A stretch of DNA of 55,460 bases, taken from an uncultured Clostridia bacterium. Its GTDB lineage: Bacteria > Bacillota > Clostridia > Christensenellales > Pumilibacteraceae. Positions 42,368-49,178 of the stretch are shown piece by piece (position 1 is the first letter of the stretch; every line of letters starts with the position of its first letter). The translations under genes were made by a program, and so were the position numbers. The stretch spans positions 1 to 55,460 of the forward strand of contig CAKQVV010000003.1 in NCBI GenBank assembly GCA_934277845.1, read 5' to 3'. The notes under the pieces were generated by a model, which did no database searches, had not been told where the DNA came from, and saw only the letters and a program-made list of their open reading frames with translations.

Positions 42368-42741
42368 TTATCCACAATGTGGATAAGTGTGTGGATAAGT
42401 TTGTTATTTATAAGTTTTATTTTGCCGTTTTTTATTTAAATGATTTTTATCAACTCTTTTTAGTTGGGTTTGTCCACTTTTTTCACAATTTTTAATAAAG
42501 TTTTACTGTTGCTTGTCCACAATTTTATCTTTTTATAACCAAATCTATATTATGTGTTATTTGCTCCTGATTTCGCTTGTCCGTCCCTTATTTTGTGTAT
42601 GAAATTTTACTTGATTGTTTGTCCACATTTCCACATTCCCTAGTAATACTTATACTGTTTTTTAATTATAAATAATATTAAAAAACACGCGGCGGAGTTT
42701 AATGCCGGTTCGTCGGAAATAAAATAACCTGCTGTGGATAA
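42368..42741. other. DnaA-box cluster in AT-rich DNA, candidate replication origin
   Basis: Perfect boxes TTATCCACA: 42368-42376 (+), 42378-42386 (-), 42390-42398 (-) and 42733-42741 (-). Near matches: TTGTCCACT 42470-42478, TTGTCCACA 42513-42521 and 42619-42627 (all +). Long A/T tracts lie between them. The stretch 42250-42795 has no plausible gene. Three boxes in 31 bp are far beyond chance. dnaA and dnaN are not in the window, so an origin role is inferred. Confidence 0.6.
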
Positions 42742-42795
42742 GACGGAAATTGAGAGTTATTATTTTTAATTAAGACTATACCTTCACTTTTACAA

Positions 42796-42960
42796 CGTCA
42801 TTCAAAGGAGAAACGGCATTGTTTAACTTAAAAAAACAATGCCGTTGCGACGTGGAATCCCCCGCAACAAGAACGTTATTAACCTATTTTTATAAGGTTG
42901 GATTAGCGGTTCCATGTCGGGGATTCCACGAAAATGCTTATGCATTTTCTCTGAATGACG
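42796..42960. repeat. Complete two-armed palindromic element (family 1, 165 bp)
   Basis: CGTCATTCAAAG (42796-42807) and CTCTGAATGACG (42949-42960) form the ends. Left stem AACGGCATTGTTT (42812-42824 / 42834-42846), CGTGGAATCCCC; right GGGGATTCCACG and GAAAATGC/GCATTTTC. The spacer CCCGCAACAAGAACGTT and following matches 6278-6441, while both stems differ completely. Confidence 0.85.
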
Positions 42961-43072
42961 GGAAAAACGGAAAGGGTGCGTTAGATTTTTTATGCTATGA
43001 CGGGGAACACGGAAACTGCGCGTTAGTTTTTTAGCGGAACCTTTTTATAAAGTCGATTATTCGCTCCATGTC

Positions 43073-43113
43073 GGGGATTCCACGCGCGGCGTTCCGCCCC
43101 GCTCTGAATGACG
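43073..43113. repeat. Solo family 1 arm
   Basis: GGGGATTCCACG, a GCGGCGTTCCGC-type stem and CTCTGAATGACG. Almost the same as the right arm at 26446-26486. Confidence 0.7.
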
Positions 43114-43140
43114 GGGAACACGGAACGGAAACATTATTAT

Positions 43141-43187
43141 CCCCTCATCCGTCGGCTACGCCGCCACCTTCCCCCGAGGGGGAAGGC
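43141..43187. repeat. Solo family 2 arm
   Basis: CCCCTCATCCGTC, stem GGC-TAC-GCC, then CTTCCCCCGAGGGGGAAGG. It matches 21350-21393 with a different inner stem. Confidence 0.7.
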
Positions 43188-43257
43188 AAGAGTTTCGTTT
43201 GTCACGCGACAATCATACTATGCCCATTTCCGACACATAAAGAGTTGCGGGGGGATT

Positions 43258-43345
43258 AGGGGGACACAACCGATAGTGTCCCCCAATGACTTTTTTGCTA
43301 CTTTTTTCGTCACCTGAAAAAAGTAGTATTACGAAAAGATACTAT
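43258..43345. repeat. Family 3 double-hairpin repeat
   Basis: GGGGGACAC/GTGTCCCCC and GCTACTTTTTTC/GAAAAAAGTAGT. It is nearly identical to 26312-26400 over about 60 bp from the second GTGTCCCC onward. Confidence 0.75.
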
Positions 43346-43392
43346 TCCTCATAATAATACTCTTTTAAAATGTTAAGTTCGTTCCTAATATA

Positions 43393-43481
43393 GGGGATCC
43401 TCACGTTCACTTCGTTCACTCAGGATGACGTTAATCAACAGGGGATCCTTACGCGCGGAAATCCGCGCGCTCAGGATGACG
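43393..43481. repeat. Two tandem family 1 arms (class 2)
   Basis: 43393-43430: GGGGATCCTCACG, stem TTCACTTCGTTCA region, CTCAGGATGACG. 43441-43481: GGGGATCCTTACG, stem GCGCGGA/TCCGCGC, CTCAGGATGACG. Same orientation, 10 bp apart. Confidence 0.75.
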
Positions 43482-43595
43482 GCAAAAAACGGAAACTTCT
43501 CATTATATTTATAATAACCTTATCTGAATATTTACACAAATAACCTTATCTTAAATTCGGGTTAAGGGGCGAATTGCCGCCCCTGTAAGAAAGGC

Positions 43596-43624
43596 TTGAC
43601 AAATTCCGCGTTATTTAATAAAAT
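43596..43624 (+). promoter_or_regulatory. Promoter of the hydrolase-DUF951-sip operon
   Basis: TTGACA (43596-43601), 17 nt, TAAAAT (43619-43624). An ATG follows after 8 nt and opens a short upstream frame. Confidence 0.82.
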
Positions 43625-43632
43625 ACTATAGA

Positions 43633-43698
43633 ATGAAGAGTTTTGTCGGTCGGGCTTTATCTAGGCGGACGGAACGAGAGAGGCGGCTATGGAACTGA
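43633..43698 (+). CDS. Possible leaderless 21-residue upstream peptide
   Basis: ATG at 43633 lies 8 nt after the -10 box and reads 21 arginine-rich codons (MKSFVGRALSRRTERERRLW and one more), ending at TGA 43696-43698. That stop lies 7 nt beyond the next gene's ATG (43689) in another frame, and the next gene's ribosome site lies inside this frame. Translation is not proven. Confidence 0.35.
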   Translation: MKSFVGRALSRRTERERRLWN

Positions 43699-45314
43699 TA
43701 ACGGCGCAAACTCTGTGGAAGGACTACGATCCCCGAATATTACCTTTGGGAGAAACTGTACTGTCCGCCGAGAACGAAGAGCGTTATACGGTAAAACACA
43801 TCTATTTCAACGGCGAAGCCACGGGTGACGGCTGCACGAGAATTTACGCGCGGCTTTATACTCCTGCGTCCATTCCGTCGGGTGCGTCAATAGTACTCAT
43901 GAACGACATAGAAACGCCGTTTGATCCGACCTATATAAATATTCTTACGGATTGCGGTTATACCGTAATAGTCCCCGACTATGCCGGCAAACGCGACGGC
44001 AAAGGACTTTTCACGATCTATCCCGACTCGCTGAAACGCGCGAACTATTACACCGAGGACAGCGGCTATTACCGTCTGCCCGTCAACCCGAAACTTTCGT
44101 GCTGGTATGTCTACACTTCCGTAATACTTCGGTGTTATGTATATCTTGAGAATCAACCGGGGCTCGACAAGAACAGAATCTCGTTTTTCGGAGTCAAACG
44201 CGGCGGACATCAGGTATACAAAGCGGCTTACGTTATGCCCGACGCGGCGTGCGCGGTCGCGCTTTTTAATACTTCGTATATTCCGGACGGACCGGATCTT
44301 AATTCCAACGACGCGATGGTGTACAACGCATGTCTTGCGAACGCGTCCTATACTCCGGTTGCTAAAGTTCCGCTTTATATAGTAGAGAGTTCCAACAATC
44401 GCGAAAATTCGCTTTTTAAAACCAACGATATATACAGGGTTTCTTCCGAAAAAGTTAGGTTTTTTATCGCCGAACATTCGGACAACACATTATCTCCCGA
44501 ACAAAGAAAGAGTGTGCTCGCTTTTATCAACGAAAAATGTTTCAAGCACGAAATTCTGCCCGAACCGCCCGAACTCGACGCAAAAAACAGCGATCGTTCG
44601 CTTTACTACGAAGTAAAGATTTACGATAAAGAAAAAGTAGAAAAAATAGCGCTTTATTATTCCTACAGCGAAATGGAAGGAACATACCGCAACTGGTCGC
44701 GACTCAATCTCGAACGCGTTTCCGAAGACGAATATATCACTAAAGCCGACGTTTACGTCCTTAAAGACGAAACGAGCGCGTTTGTCAGCGTAAAATATCG
44801 TAACGGTGTGACGCTGACCAGCGAGATCGTGACGCGCGTGCCGTACATGATGGGAGTGGCGGCGAAAGAAATCGTGCGCTCGCGGCTCGTTTACGACGTG
44901 GATATGGGTACCGACGACTGGCTGATCTCGTCCGATCGCGACGGTGAAGGTGAAATTTCGATAAAAGAAGGGTGCAACGGTATTCAGGGCGTTACGAGTT
45001 CGGTAAACACGATAACGACGCTGAAAATCGGCGATATTCACACCTGCGGAAACCGCGACAGCCTGTTGCAATTACTCGTCTATTCCAAGGAAATACAGAC
45101 GCTTACGGTAAAAGTGACCTGCAAGACAGAAAACGGTTATGTCACCTACTCTGCTCTCAAACGCACCGAGAGTTATGCCGAATGGTCGAAGATAACGCTG
45201 TCCGTCGAGGAATTCAGGTCCCCCGAAGGACCGATGGACGGCTGGGACGAAGCGGTTTCGATAACCGTCGACAGCGAAAGCGAACTGCTCATTAACACGC
45301 TGTTATGGATATGA
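43689..45314 (+). CDS. Alpha/beta-hydrolase-like protein lacking the nucleophile, with C-terminal beta domain
   Basis: 541 residues, no signal peptide. Residues about 30-275 follow an acetyl-xylan-esterase-like alpha/beta-hydrolase layout: RIYARLYTPASIPSG, GYTVIVPDYAG and the elbow ISFFGVKRGGHQ. The elbow should read GxSxG but is GVKRG (168-172), so serine is replaced by lysine and classical esterase activity is unlikely. The remainder (about 300-541) is beta-rich, perhaps carbohydrate-binding. GAGAGG precedes the ATG. It overlaps DUF951 by 10 nt and so is in one operon with it and the signal peptidase. Function unknown. Confidence 0.75.
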   Translation: MELITAQTLWKDYDPRILPLGETVLSAENEERYTVKHIYFNGEATGDGCTRIYARLYTPASIPSGASIVLMNDIETPFDPTYINILTDCGYTVIVPDYAGKRDGKGLFTIYPDSLKRANYYTEDSGYYRLPVNPKLSCWYVYTSVILRCYVYLENQPGLDKNRISFFGVKRGGHQVYKAAYVMPDAACAVALFNTSYIPDGPDLNSNDAMVYNACLANASYTPVAKVPLYIVESSNNRENSLFKTNDIYRVSSEKVRFFIAEHSDNTLSPEQRKSVLAFINEKCFKHEILPEPPELDAKNSDRSLYYEVKIYDKEKVEKIALYYSYSEMEGTYRNWSRLNLERVSEDEYITKADVYVLKDETSAFVSVKYRNGVTLTSEIVTRVPYMMGVAAKEIVRSRLVYDVDMGTDDWLISSDRDGEGEISIKEGCNGIQGVTSSVNTITTLKIGDIHTCGNRDSLLQLLVYSKEIQTLTVKVTCKTENGYVTYSALKRTESYAEWSKITLSVEEFRSPEGPMDGWDEAVSITVDSESELLINTLLWI

Positions 45315-45499
45315 CGGTAAAACCCGGCGACAGAGTGACGACGAAAAAACCGCATGCCTGCGGAAACGACAAGTTCGTCGTGACGCGTACCGGCGCGGAT
45401 TATAAACTCACTTGCCTCAGGTGCGGAAAGACCGTGCTTTTGCCGTCGGAAAAAGCAATAAAAGCGATAAAGCGCGTTATCCCGGAGGAAACCGTATGA
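45305..45499 (+). CDS. DUF951 family small protein
   Basis: 64 residues matching DUF951, which is widespread in Firmicutes: VKPGDRVTTKKPHACGND, then VVTRTGADYKLTCLRCGKTV and LPSEKAIKAIKRV. CG-N and CLRCG cysteines are kept, suggesting metal binding. It overlaps the upstream gene and, by 4 nt (ATGA), the signal peptidase gene. An internal ATG at 45311 is an alternative start. In other genomes it lies near rpsR and chromosome-partition genes; the role is unknown. Confidence 0.9.
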   Translation: MDMTVKPGDRVTTKKPHACGNDKFVVTRTGADYKLTCLRCGKTVLLPSEKAIKAIKRVIPEETV

Positions 45500-46170
45500 A
45501 CGACGAAATCAGGGTTTTGTATGGTAAAAACGCCGGCGAAGGAGCGCTTGACAGAGTTTTTTCGGTCGTTATAAATTTCGTAATCGTCGTGCTTGCGCTC
45601 GTGATAATCATGCACATTACAGTCGAACCGGTCGGAATAATCGGTTCGTCGATGGAAAACGGTATTCATGACGGTGAAACGGTGGTTATAAACAAACTGT
45701 ATTTATCGCCCGACCGCGGAGATATAGTGGTAATCGATACCGGAAAAATACGCATTATAAAGCGAGTGATAGCCGTCGGCGGCGATAAGATAGGATTTGT
45801 GAAAAACGGCGGCGACGTCGAGTTGTATCTGGATCGCGGCGACGGGTTTGTGAAACAAAACGAGCCGTATATAAAAGAAAAAATGTCGAACGACGAAAAA
45901 AACAACGAGATACTTTTCGTAAAAATACCTGTTGCGGACGATCTCGACGACATGATAAACGGCGGCAAGTACGTGACCGTGGAAAAAGGCGAAATAGTCG
46001 CGCTCGGCGATAACCGCAACGTTTCGAAGGATTCGCGTTATTACGGTATGTTCGATACGTCGGCGGTGGTCGGCAAAGAGTTTGCGGTGATCGACGGCGG
46101 ATTCTGGCAAAGTTTCTTCGATTTTTTCTATCCGGGAAGAAAAGAAGTGAACAACAAACATAACGTCTGA
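45496..46170 (+). CDS. lepB: Type I signal peptidase
   Basis: 224 residues, Sip/Lep S26 family. One N-terminal membrane anchor (about 20-42) and then the catalytic domain outside. Box B IIGSSMENG holds the nucleophile serine (S52), and box D IRIIKRVIAVGGDKI holds the lysine base (K89). Box E is VALGDNRNVSKDSRYYG. Cleaves signal peptides of exported proteins. GGAGG precedes the ATG, which overlaps the DUF951 stop by 4 nt. Confidence 0.95.
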   Translation: MNDEIRVLYGKNAGEGALDRVFSVVINFVIVVLALVIIMHITVEPVGIIGSSMENGIHDGETVVINKLYLSPDRGDIVVIDTGKIRIIKRVIAVGGDKIGFVKNGGDVELYLDRGDGFVKQNEPYIKEKMSNDEKNNEILFVKIPVADDLDDMINGGKYVTVEKGEIVALGDNRNVSKDSRYYGMFDTSAVVGKEFAVIDGGFWQSFFDFFYPGRKEVNNKHNV

Positions 46171-46262
46171 AAAAAATCCGCCCGCGAAACAAACTCAAAC
46201 CCGAAAAAAATAAACAAATTTTTAAAACGAAACCCGAAACGGTTTTATTAAGGAGAGCAAAT

Positions 46263-47120
46263 ATGGTTATAATTTCATCTGATTCGACTTGTGATCTCGG
46301 AGTTCTTTTCAAAGAGCGCAACGTACCCACGCTGCCGCTTGCGGTGGTTCTGGGCAACGACAGTTACGAGGACGGAATTACCGTCACCCCGGACAAGATT
46401 TACGAGTTCGTGGCAAAGAACGGTATTCTTCCAAAGACCGCGGCGCGCGGCGTCGAGGAACATCGCGAGTTCTTTGCCGGACTTAAAAAGAACGCCGACG
46501 ACAGCATAGTTCATTTTTGTATTTCCGGAGATATTTCCGCGACTTACCATAACGCAAGCGAAGCGGCAAAAGACTTCGAGAACGTGTACGTAGTAGACGG
46601 CAGGTCGCTCTCTTCGGGCACCGGATTGCTCGTTCTTTACGCTTGCGATCTTCGCGACAGCGGCAAGTACACGGCAAAGGAAATCTTCGACAAATGCGTT
46701 GACCGCGTACCGTTTGTTCAGGCGTCGTTCTTCGTCGACACGATGGAATACCTCTACAAGGGCGGCAGATGCTCGGGACTCGCGTCGTTCTTCGCGACCG
46801 CGCTCAAACTCAAACCTTCCCTTCTCCTTAAAGACGGCAAGATCGTCGTCGGTAAAAAGTATCGCGGCTCGGCGACCGCCATCGTCGAAAAATACGTCGA
46901 CAATATCTTCGACATGTACACTACTCCCGATACCAAACGCATTTTCATTACGCATACTTCCGCCGATCCCGAAGTCGTTGAACTCACCCGCGCGGCAATC
47001 GCGAAACATTATCAGTTCGATGAAATCATCGAAACAATCGCAAGTTCGACGATCACCAGCCACTGCGGTAAAGGCACGCTCGGTATTCTGTTCCTGAACG
47101 ACGGGGCGCATGAGATTTAA
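46263..47120 (+). CDS. DegV family fatty-acid-binding protein
   Basis: 285 residues. The N-terminal domain opens IISSDSTCDLG, followed by PLAVVLGNDSYEDG and the serine loop KTAARGVEE (T-A-A in place of the common T-S-Q/Q-P). ISGDISATYHNASEAA is a typical binding segment and SLSSGTGLLVL follows. Binds long-chain fatty acids, which FakA-type kinases phosphorylate. AAGGAGA precedes the ATG. Confidence 0.93.
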   Translation: MVIISSDSTCDLGVLFKERNVPTLPLAVVLGNDSYEDGITVTPDKIYEFVAKNGILPKTAARGVEEHREFFAGLKKNADDSIVHFCISGDISATYHNASEAAKDFENVYVVDGRSLSSGTGLLVLYACDLRDSGKYTAKEIFDKCVDRVPFVQASFFVDTMEYLYKGGRCSGLASFFATALKLKPSLLLKDGKIVVGKKYRGSATAIVEKYVDNIFDMYTTPDTKRIFITHTSADPEVVELTRAAIAKHYQFDEIIETIASSTITSHCGKGTLGILFLNDGAHEI

Positions 47121-47137
47121 ACTGAGGAAAATTTTTA

Positions 47138-47629
47138 ATGAATAAAACCAAAATTGTCCGTGTTATTAGCGTTTGTATACTGCTTTTAACAATTATCCTA
47201 AATATAGTACTATTATCCACAAAAGTTTTTAAAGGTAAAGAATATGTATGCAAAGAAGAGAGTGTGTGGAGATATTGTTTTTATCAAAATACATATTATT
47301 TAGGACGTGAATATAATAATAAAATTGTATTTTGGAAAAATGGTTTTTATACATATGAATCGGCAAAAGAAATAAAAAAGAATCATCAAAATTCCAATAT
47401 TAAACACGATCAAGTATGGGTGAGTGATGGATCTAGTACGGGAGTAAAACCATTATACAGATGTAGCGTTTTTAAGTTTATGGATAAAGATCAACCAACT
47501 TCAGATACCAAATACTATTATTGCGGCTTTGCTATATTTTTGCAAGTACTTTATATACTAATCATGTTGGCATCAATATCTACAATTATAATATTAAATA
47601 TAAAAGAAAGAAATATAGTTTGGAAATAA
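47138..47629 (+). CDS. Small membrane protein of unknown function, AT-rich
   Basis: 163 residues with a membrane helix near 7-28 and another near 130-153; the cysteine- and tyrosine-rich middle should be outside. No family recognised. Base use is far richer in A/T than in all neighbours (AAA, ATA, TTA and TAT codons dominate), pointing to recent acquisition or relaxed selection. GAGG lies about 12 nt before the ATG, 17 bp after degV. It sits immediately before the GIY-YIG element and carries one chance-level TTATCCACA. Confidence 0.65.
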   Translation: MNKTKIVRVISVCILLLTIILNIVLLSTKVFKGKEYVCKEESVWRYCFYQNTYYLGREYNNKIVFWKNGFYTYESAKEIKKNHQNSNIKHDQVWVSDGSSTGVKPLYRCSVFKFMDKDQPTSDTKYYYCGFAIFLQVLYILIMLASISTIIILNIKERNIVWK

Positions 47630-47701
47630 AGTTCATACACCTATTTTATAAATAAGGTATTTTTGCAGTTTAAATAATAACGTGAACTTTCGTTTTTATC
47701 A

Positions 47702-48153
47702 CGTCATCCTGAGGAGTAATAAACAACCCGATTATAAAAGGGTTGTTTATTACGACGTGAGGATCCCCCGCATGGAACGAGAAGTCAACCGGAAAAAATT
47801 ATGAAATACAGTTACGTATATATAATGACGAACAGAAAAGACGGGGTTTTGTATACCGGCGTTACGAGTGATTTAAAATCGCGAACGGAACAGCATAAAT
47901 TAAAAGTTTACGACGGTTTTTCGTCAAAATACAATACGGACAAGTTGGTATACTTTGAGATTTTCAGTGAAATCGGGCTGGCTATCGAACGAGAAAAACA
48001 ATTAAAAAAATACAAGAGAGAAAAGAAAATCGCGCTGATTGAAAGTATGAACAGTGAATGGAACGATCTTTCTCACGAAATAGGCGTGGAAATATAGGGA
48101 TAATTACGTGTTCCATGCGGGGGATCCTTACGCGCTATGCGCTCAGGATGACG
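47702..48153 (+). mobile_element. Candidate GIY-YIG mobile element bounded by palindromic inverted repeats (452 bp)
   Basis: Outer ends: CGTCATCCTGAG (47702-47713) and CTCAGGATGACG (48142-48153), perfect 12-bp inverted repeats. The left arm holds a perfect 14-bp stem GTAATAAACAACCC (47716-47729 / 47740-47753). Inner repeats AGGATCCCCCGCATGGAAC (47760-47778) and its exact complement (48110-48128) are 19 bp, or 23 bp with one mismatch. The right arm holds a GCGC-type stem. Only the nuclease gene lies between. The arms are the family 1 repeats found elsewhere without a gene. I know of no named element of this design. Confidence 0.6.
47801..48097 (+). CDS. GIY-YIG nuclease domain protein (COG2827 type)
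   Basis: 98 residues, a stand-alone GIY-YIG domain. Motif 1 is YVYIMT and LYTGVT (tyrosines 8-18 region), followed by the conserved arginine in DLKSRTEQHK and the metal-binding glutamate in AIEREKQLKKY (E65). It ends with the family-typical ALIESMNSEWNDL. Such domains cut DNA by single-metal catalysis. No Shine-Dalgarno is clear. The gene begins 22 nt after the left inner repeat and ends 12 nt before the right one, so it is the only cargo of the element and may act on the hairpin ends. Confidence 0.92.
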   Translation: MKYSYVYIMTNRKDGVLYTGVTSDLKSRTEQHKLKVYDGFSSKYNTDKLVYFEIFSEIGLAIEREKQLKKYKREKKIALIESMNSEWNDLSHEIGVEI

Positions 48154-48224
48154 AGGTAGGAGTAAGGCTGCGCGTTCTATTTTAAGTAGTACGTTTTTAT
48201 AGGATAATTACTTTTCTATTGCAT

Positions 48225-48266
48225 GGGATCCTTACGGTCGCGGAACGCCGCTCCCTCAGGATGACG
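48225..48266. repeat. Solo family 1 right arm
   Basis: GGGATCCTTACG, a GCGGAACGCCGC-type stem and CTCAGGATGACG. In the gap 48098-48484 I see only arms of this family and the ftsH-side terminator. Confidence 0.7.
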
Positions 48267-48329
48267 TTGTGAAACGATAGCTATACGTTATTATTTAAAT
48301 ACGGAAAGTGTACCATTTACTTTTACCGT

Positions 48330-48367
48330 CGTCATCCTGAGCGAACGAAGTGAGCGTGAGGATCCCC
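48330..48367. repeat. Solo family 1 left arm
   Basis: CGTCATCCTGAG (48330-48341), short stem CGAACGAAGTGAGCG, CGTGAGGATCCCC (48355-48367). Confidence 0.75.
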
Positions 48368-48413
48368 TCCATCAAACAAGTAATTATCCTTATAAAAATA
48401 ACCTATATTTCAA

Positions 48414-48456
48414 CAAAAAAAATCGACCGCAAGGGAAAACCGAACGATCGATTTTT
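48414..48456. terminator. Terminator of the ftsH operon
   Basis: AATCGACCG (48421-48429) / CGATCGATT (48445-48453), one mismatch, flanked by A7 and T5; acts on the minus strand. Confidence 0.7.
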
Positions 48457-48484
48457 ATTTTAATTTATAGGGATTAAACTATGC

Positions 48485-49117
48485 TTATCTGTTTGCGACG
48501 ATGCCGGCGATGGCGTTGTAAAAGTCGGTGGTGCGGGCGCGGACGAGGACGGGATTTACGGTGTAGTACTCGGAAGAAACGTCTTCGTCGGCGGCTTCGT
48601 TATCGACCTTGGAGTCGAGATAGAACACGACTTCGACGGTCTGAATTTCGTTCTTGCTGTCGCCCACGAGCACGACTGCGTGATCGAATTCGATCTCTTC
48701 GCCCTCGACGGTCACTTTCTTCGCCTCGCTATAGACGAACACAAGTTTGTAAAGACTGTCGGTGGATGCGATGTTTTTGATGTTGACCGACTCGATTTTG
48801 ACGCGGCTTTTTTCGGTTTCGCCCTCTTTGACTTCGGTTTTGAACTGCATCTTGCCGCTTGCCTTGCCCTCTAAAATGCCCTGCATAATAGAGTACTGAG
48901 CCTTGTCCATGCCGGCTTTGAACTCGGCGTTACGGTCGGACGACGCTTCGATTTCGATACGGTCGGCGGACGAGAGGTTGTAAACCTCAACGCGGTTGTA
49001 GCCGTCGAGTACGCTCATGGGCTTGTTCTTGACGAGGCTCAAAACGAGCACTACGATCGCAAGCGCGAGTACAACCGATCCCACGATGATCAACGTTCTG
49101 GAAACTGCTTTTTTCAT
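48485..49117 (-). CDS. Membrane-anchored protein of unknown function downstream of ftsH
   Basis: 210 residues: one N-terminal membrane helix (about 8-29) with a positive start, then an extracellular alpha/beta domain of about 175 residues rich in E, K, V and S. No lipobox, no cysteine and no recognised family. AGGAGAACAA precedes the ATG. It starts 61 bp after the ftsH stop and shares its terminator, so it is probably co-transcribed and may be linked to membrane protein quality control; that is inference. Confidence 0.75.
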   Translation of the reverse strand: MKKAVSRTLIIVGSVVLALAIVVLVLSLVKNKPMSVLDGYNRVEVYNLSSADRIEIEASSDRNAEFKAGMDKAQYSIMQGILEGKASGKMQFKTEVKEGETEKSRVKIESVNIKNIASTDSLYKLVFVYSEAKKVTVEGEEIEFDHAVVLVGDSKNEIQTVEVVFYLDSKVDNEAADEDVSSEYYTVNPVLVRARTTDFYNAIAGIVANR

Positions 49118-49178
49118 TGTTTGTTCTCCTGTCTTTATTTCGGATTTAATTTAGTTACGAAGTTGTATTTTGTCCGGT

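Noticed and set aside
42819..43317. Several 60-70-codon plus-strand frames between 42.8 and 43.3 kb
   Set aside because: They consist of repeat elements (families 1-3) and have no protein-like composition.
42796..43481. Possible CRISPR array
   Set aside because: The repeated units are palindromic arms in both orientations with irregular spacing and no unique spacers of constant length, and no cas genes are present.
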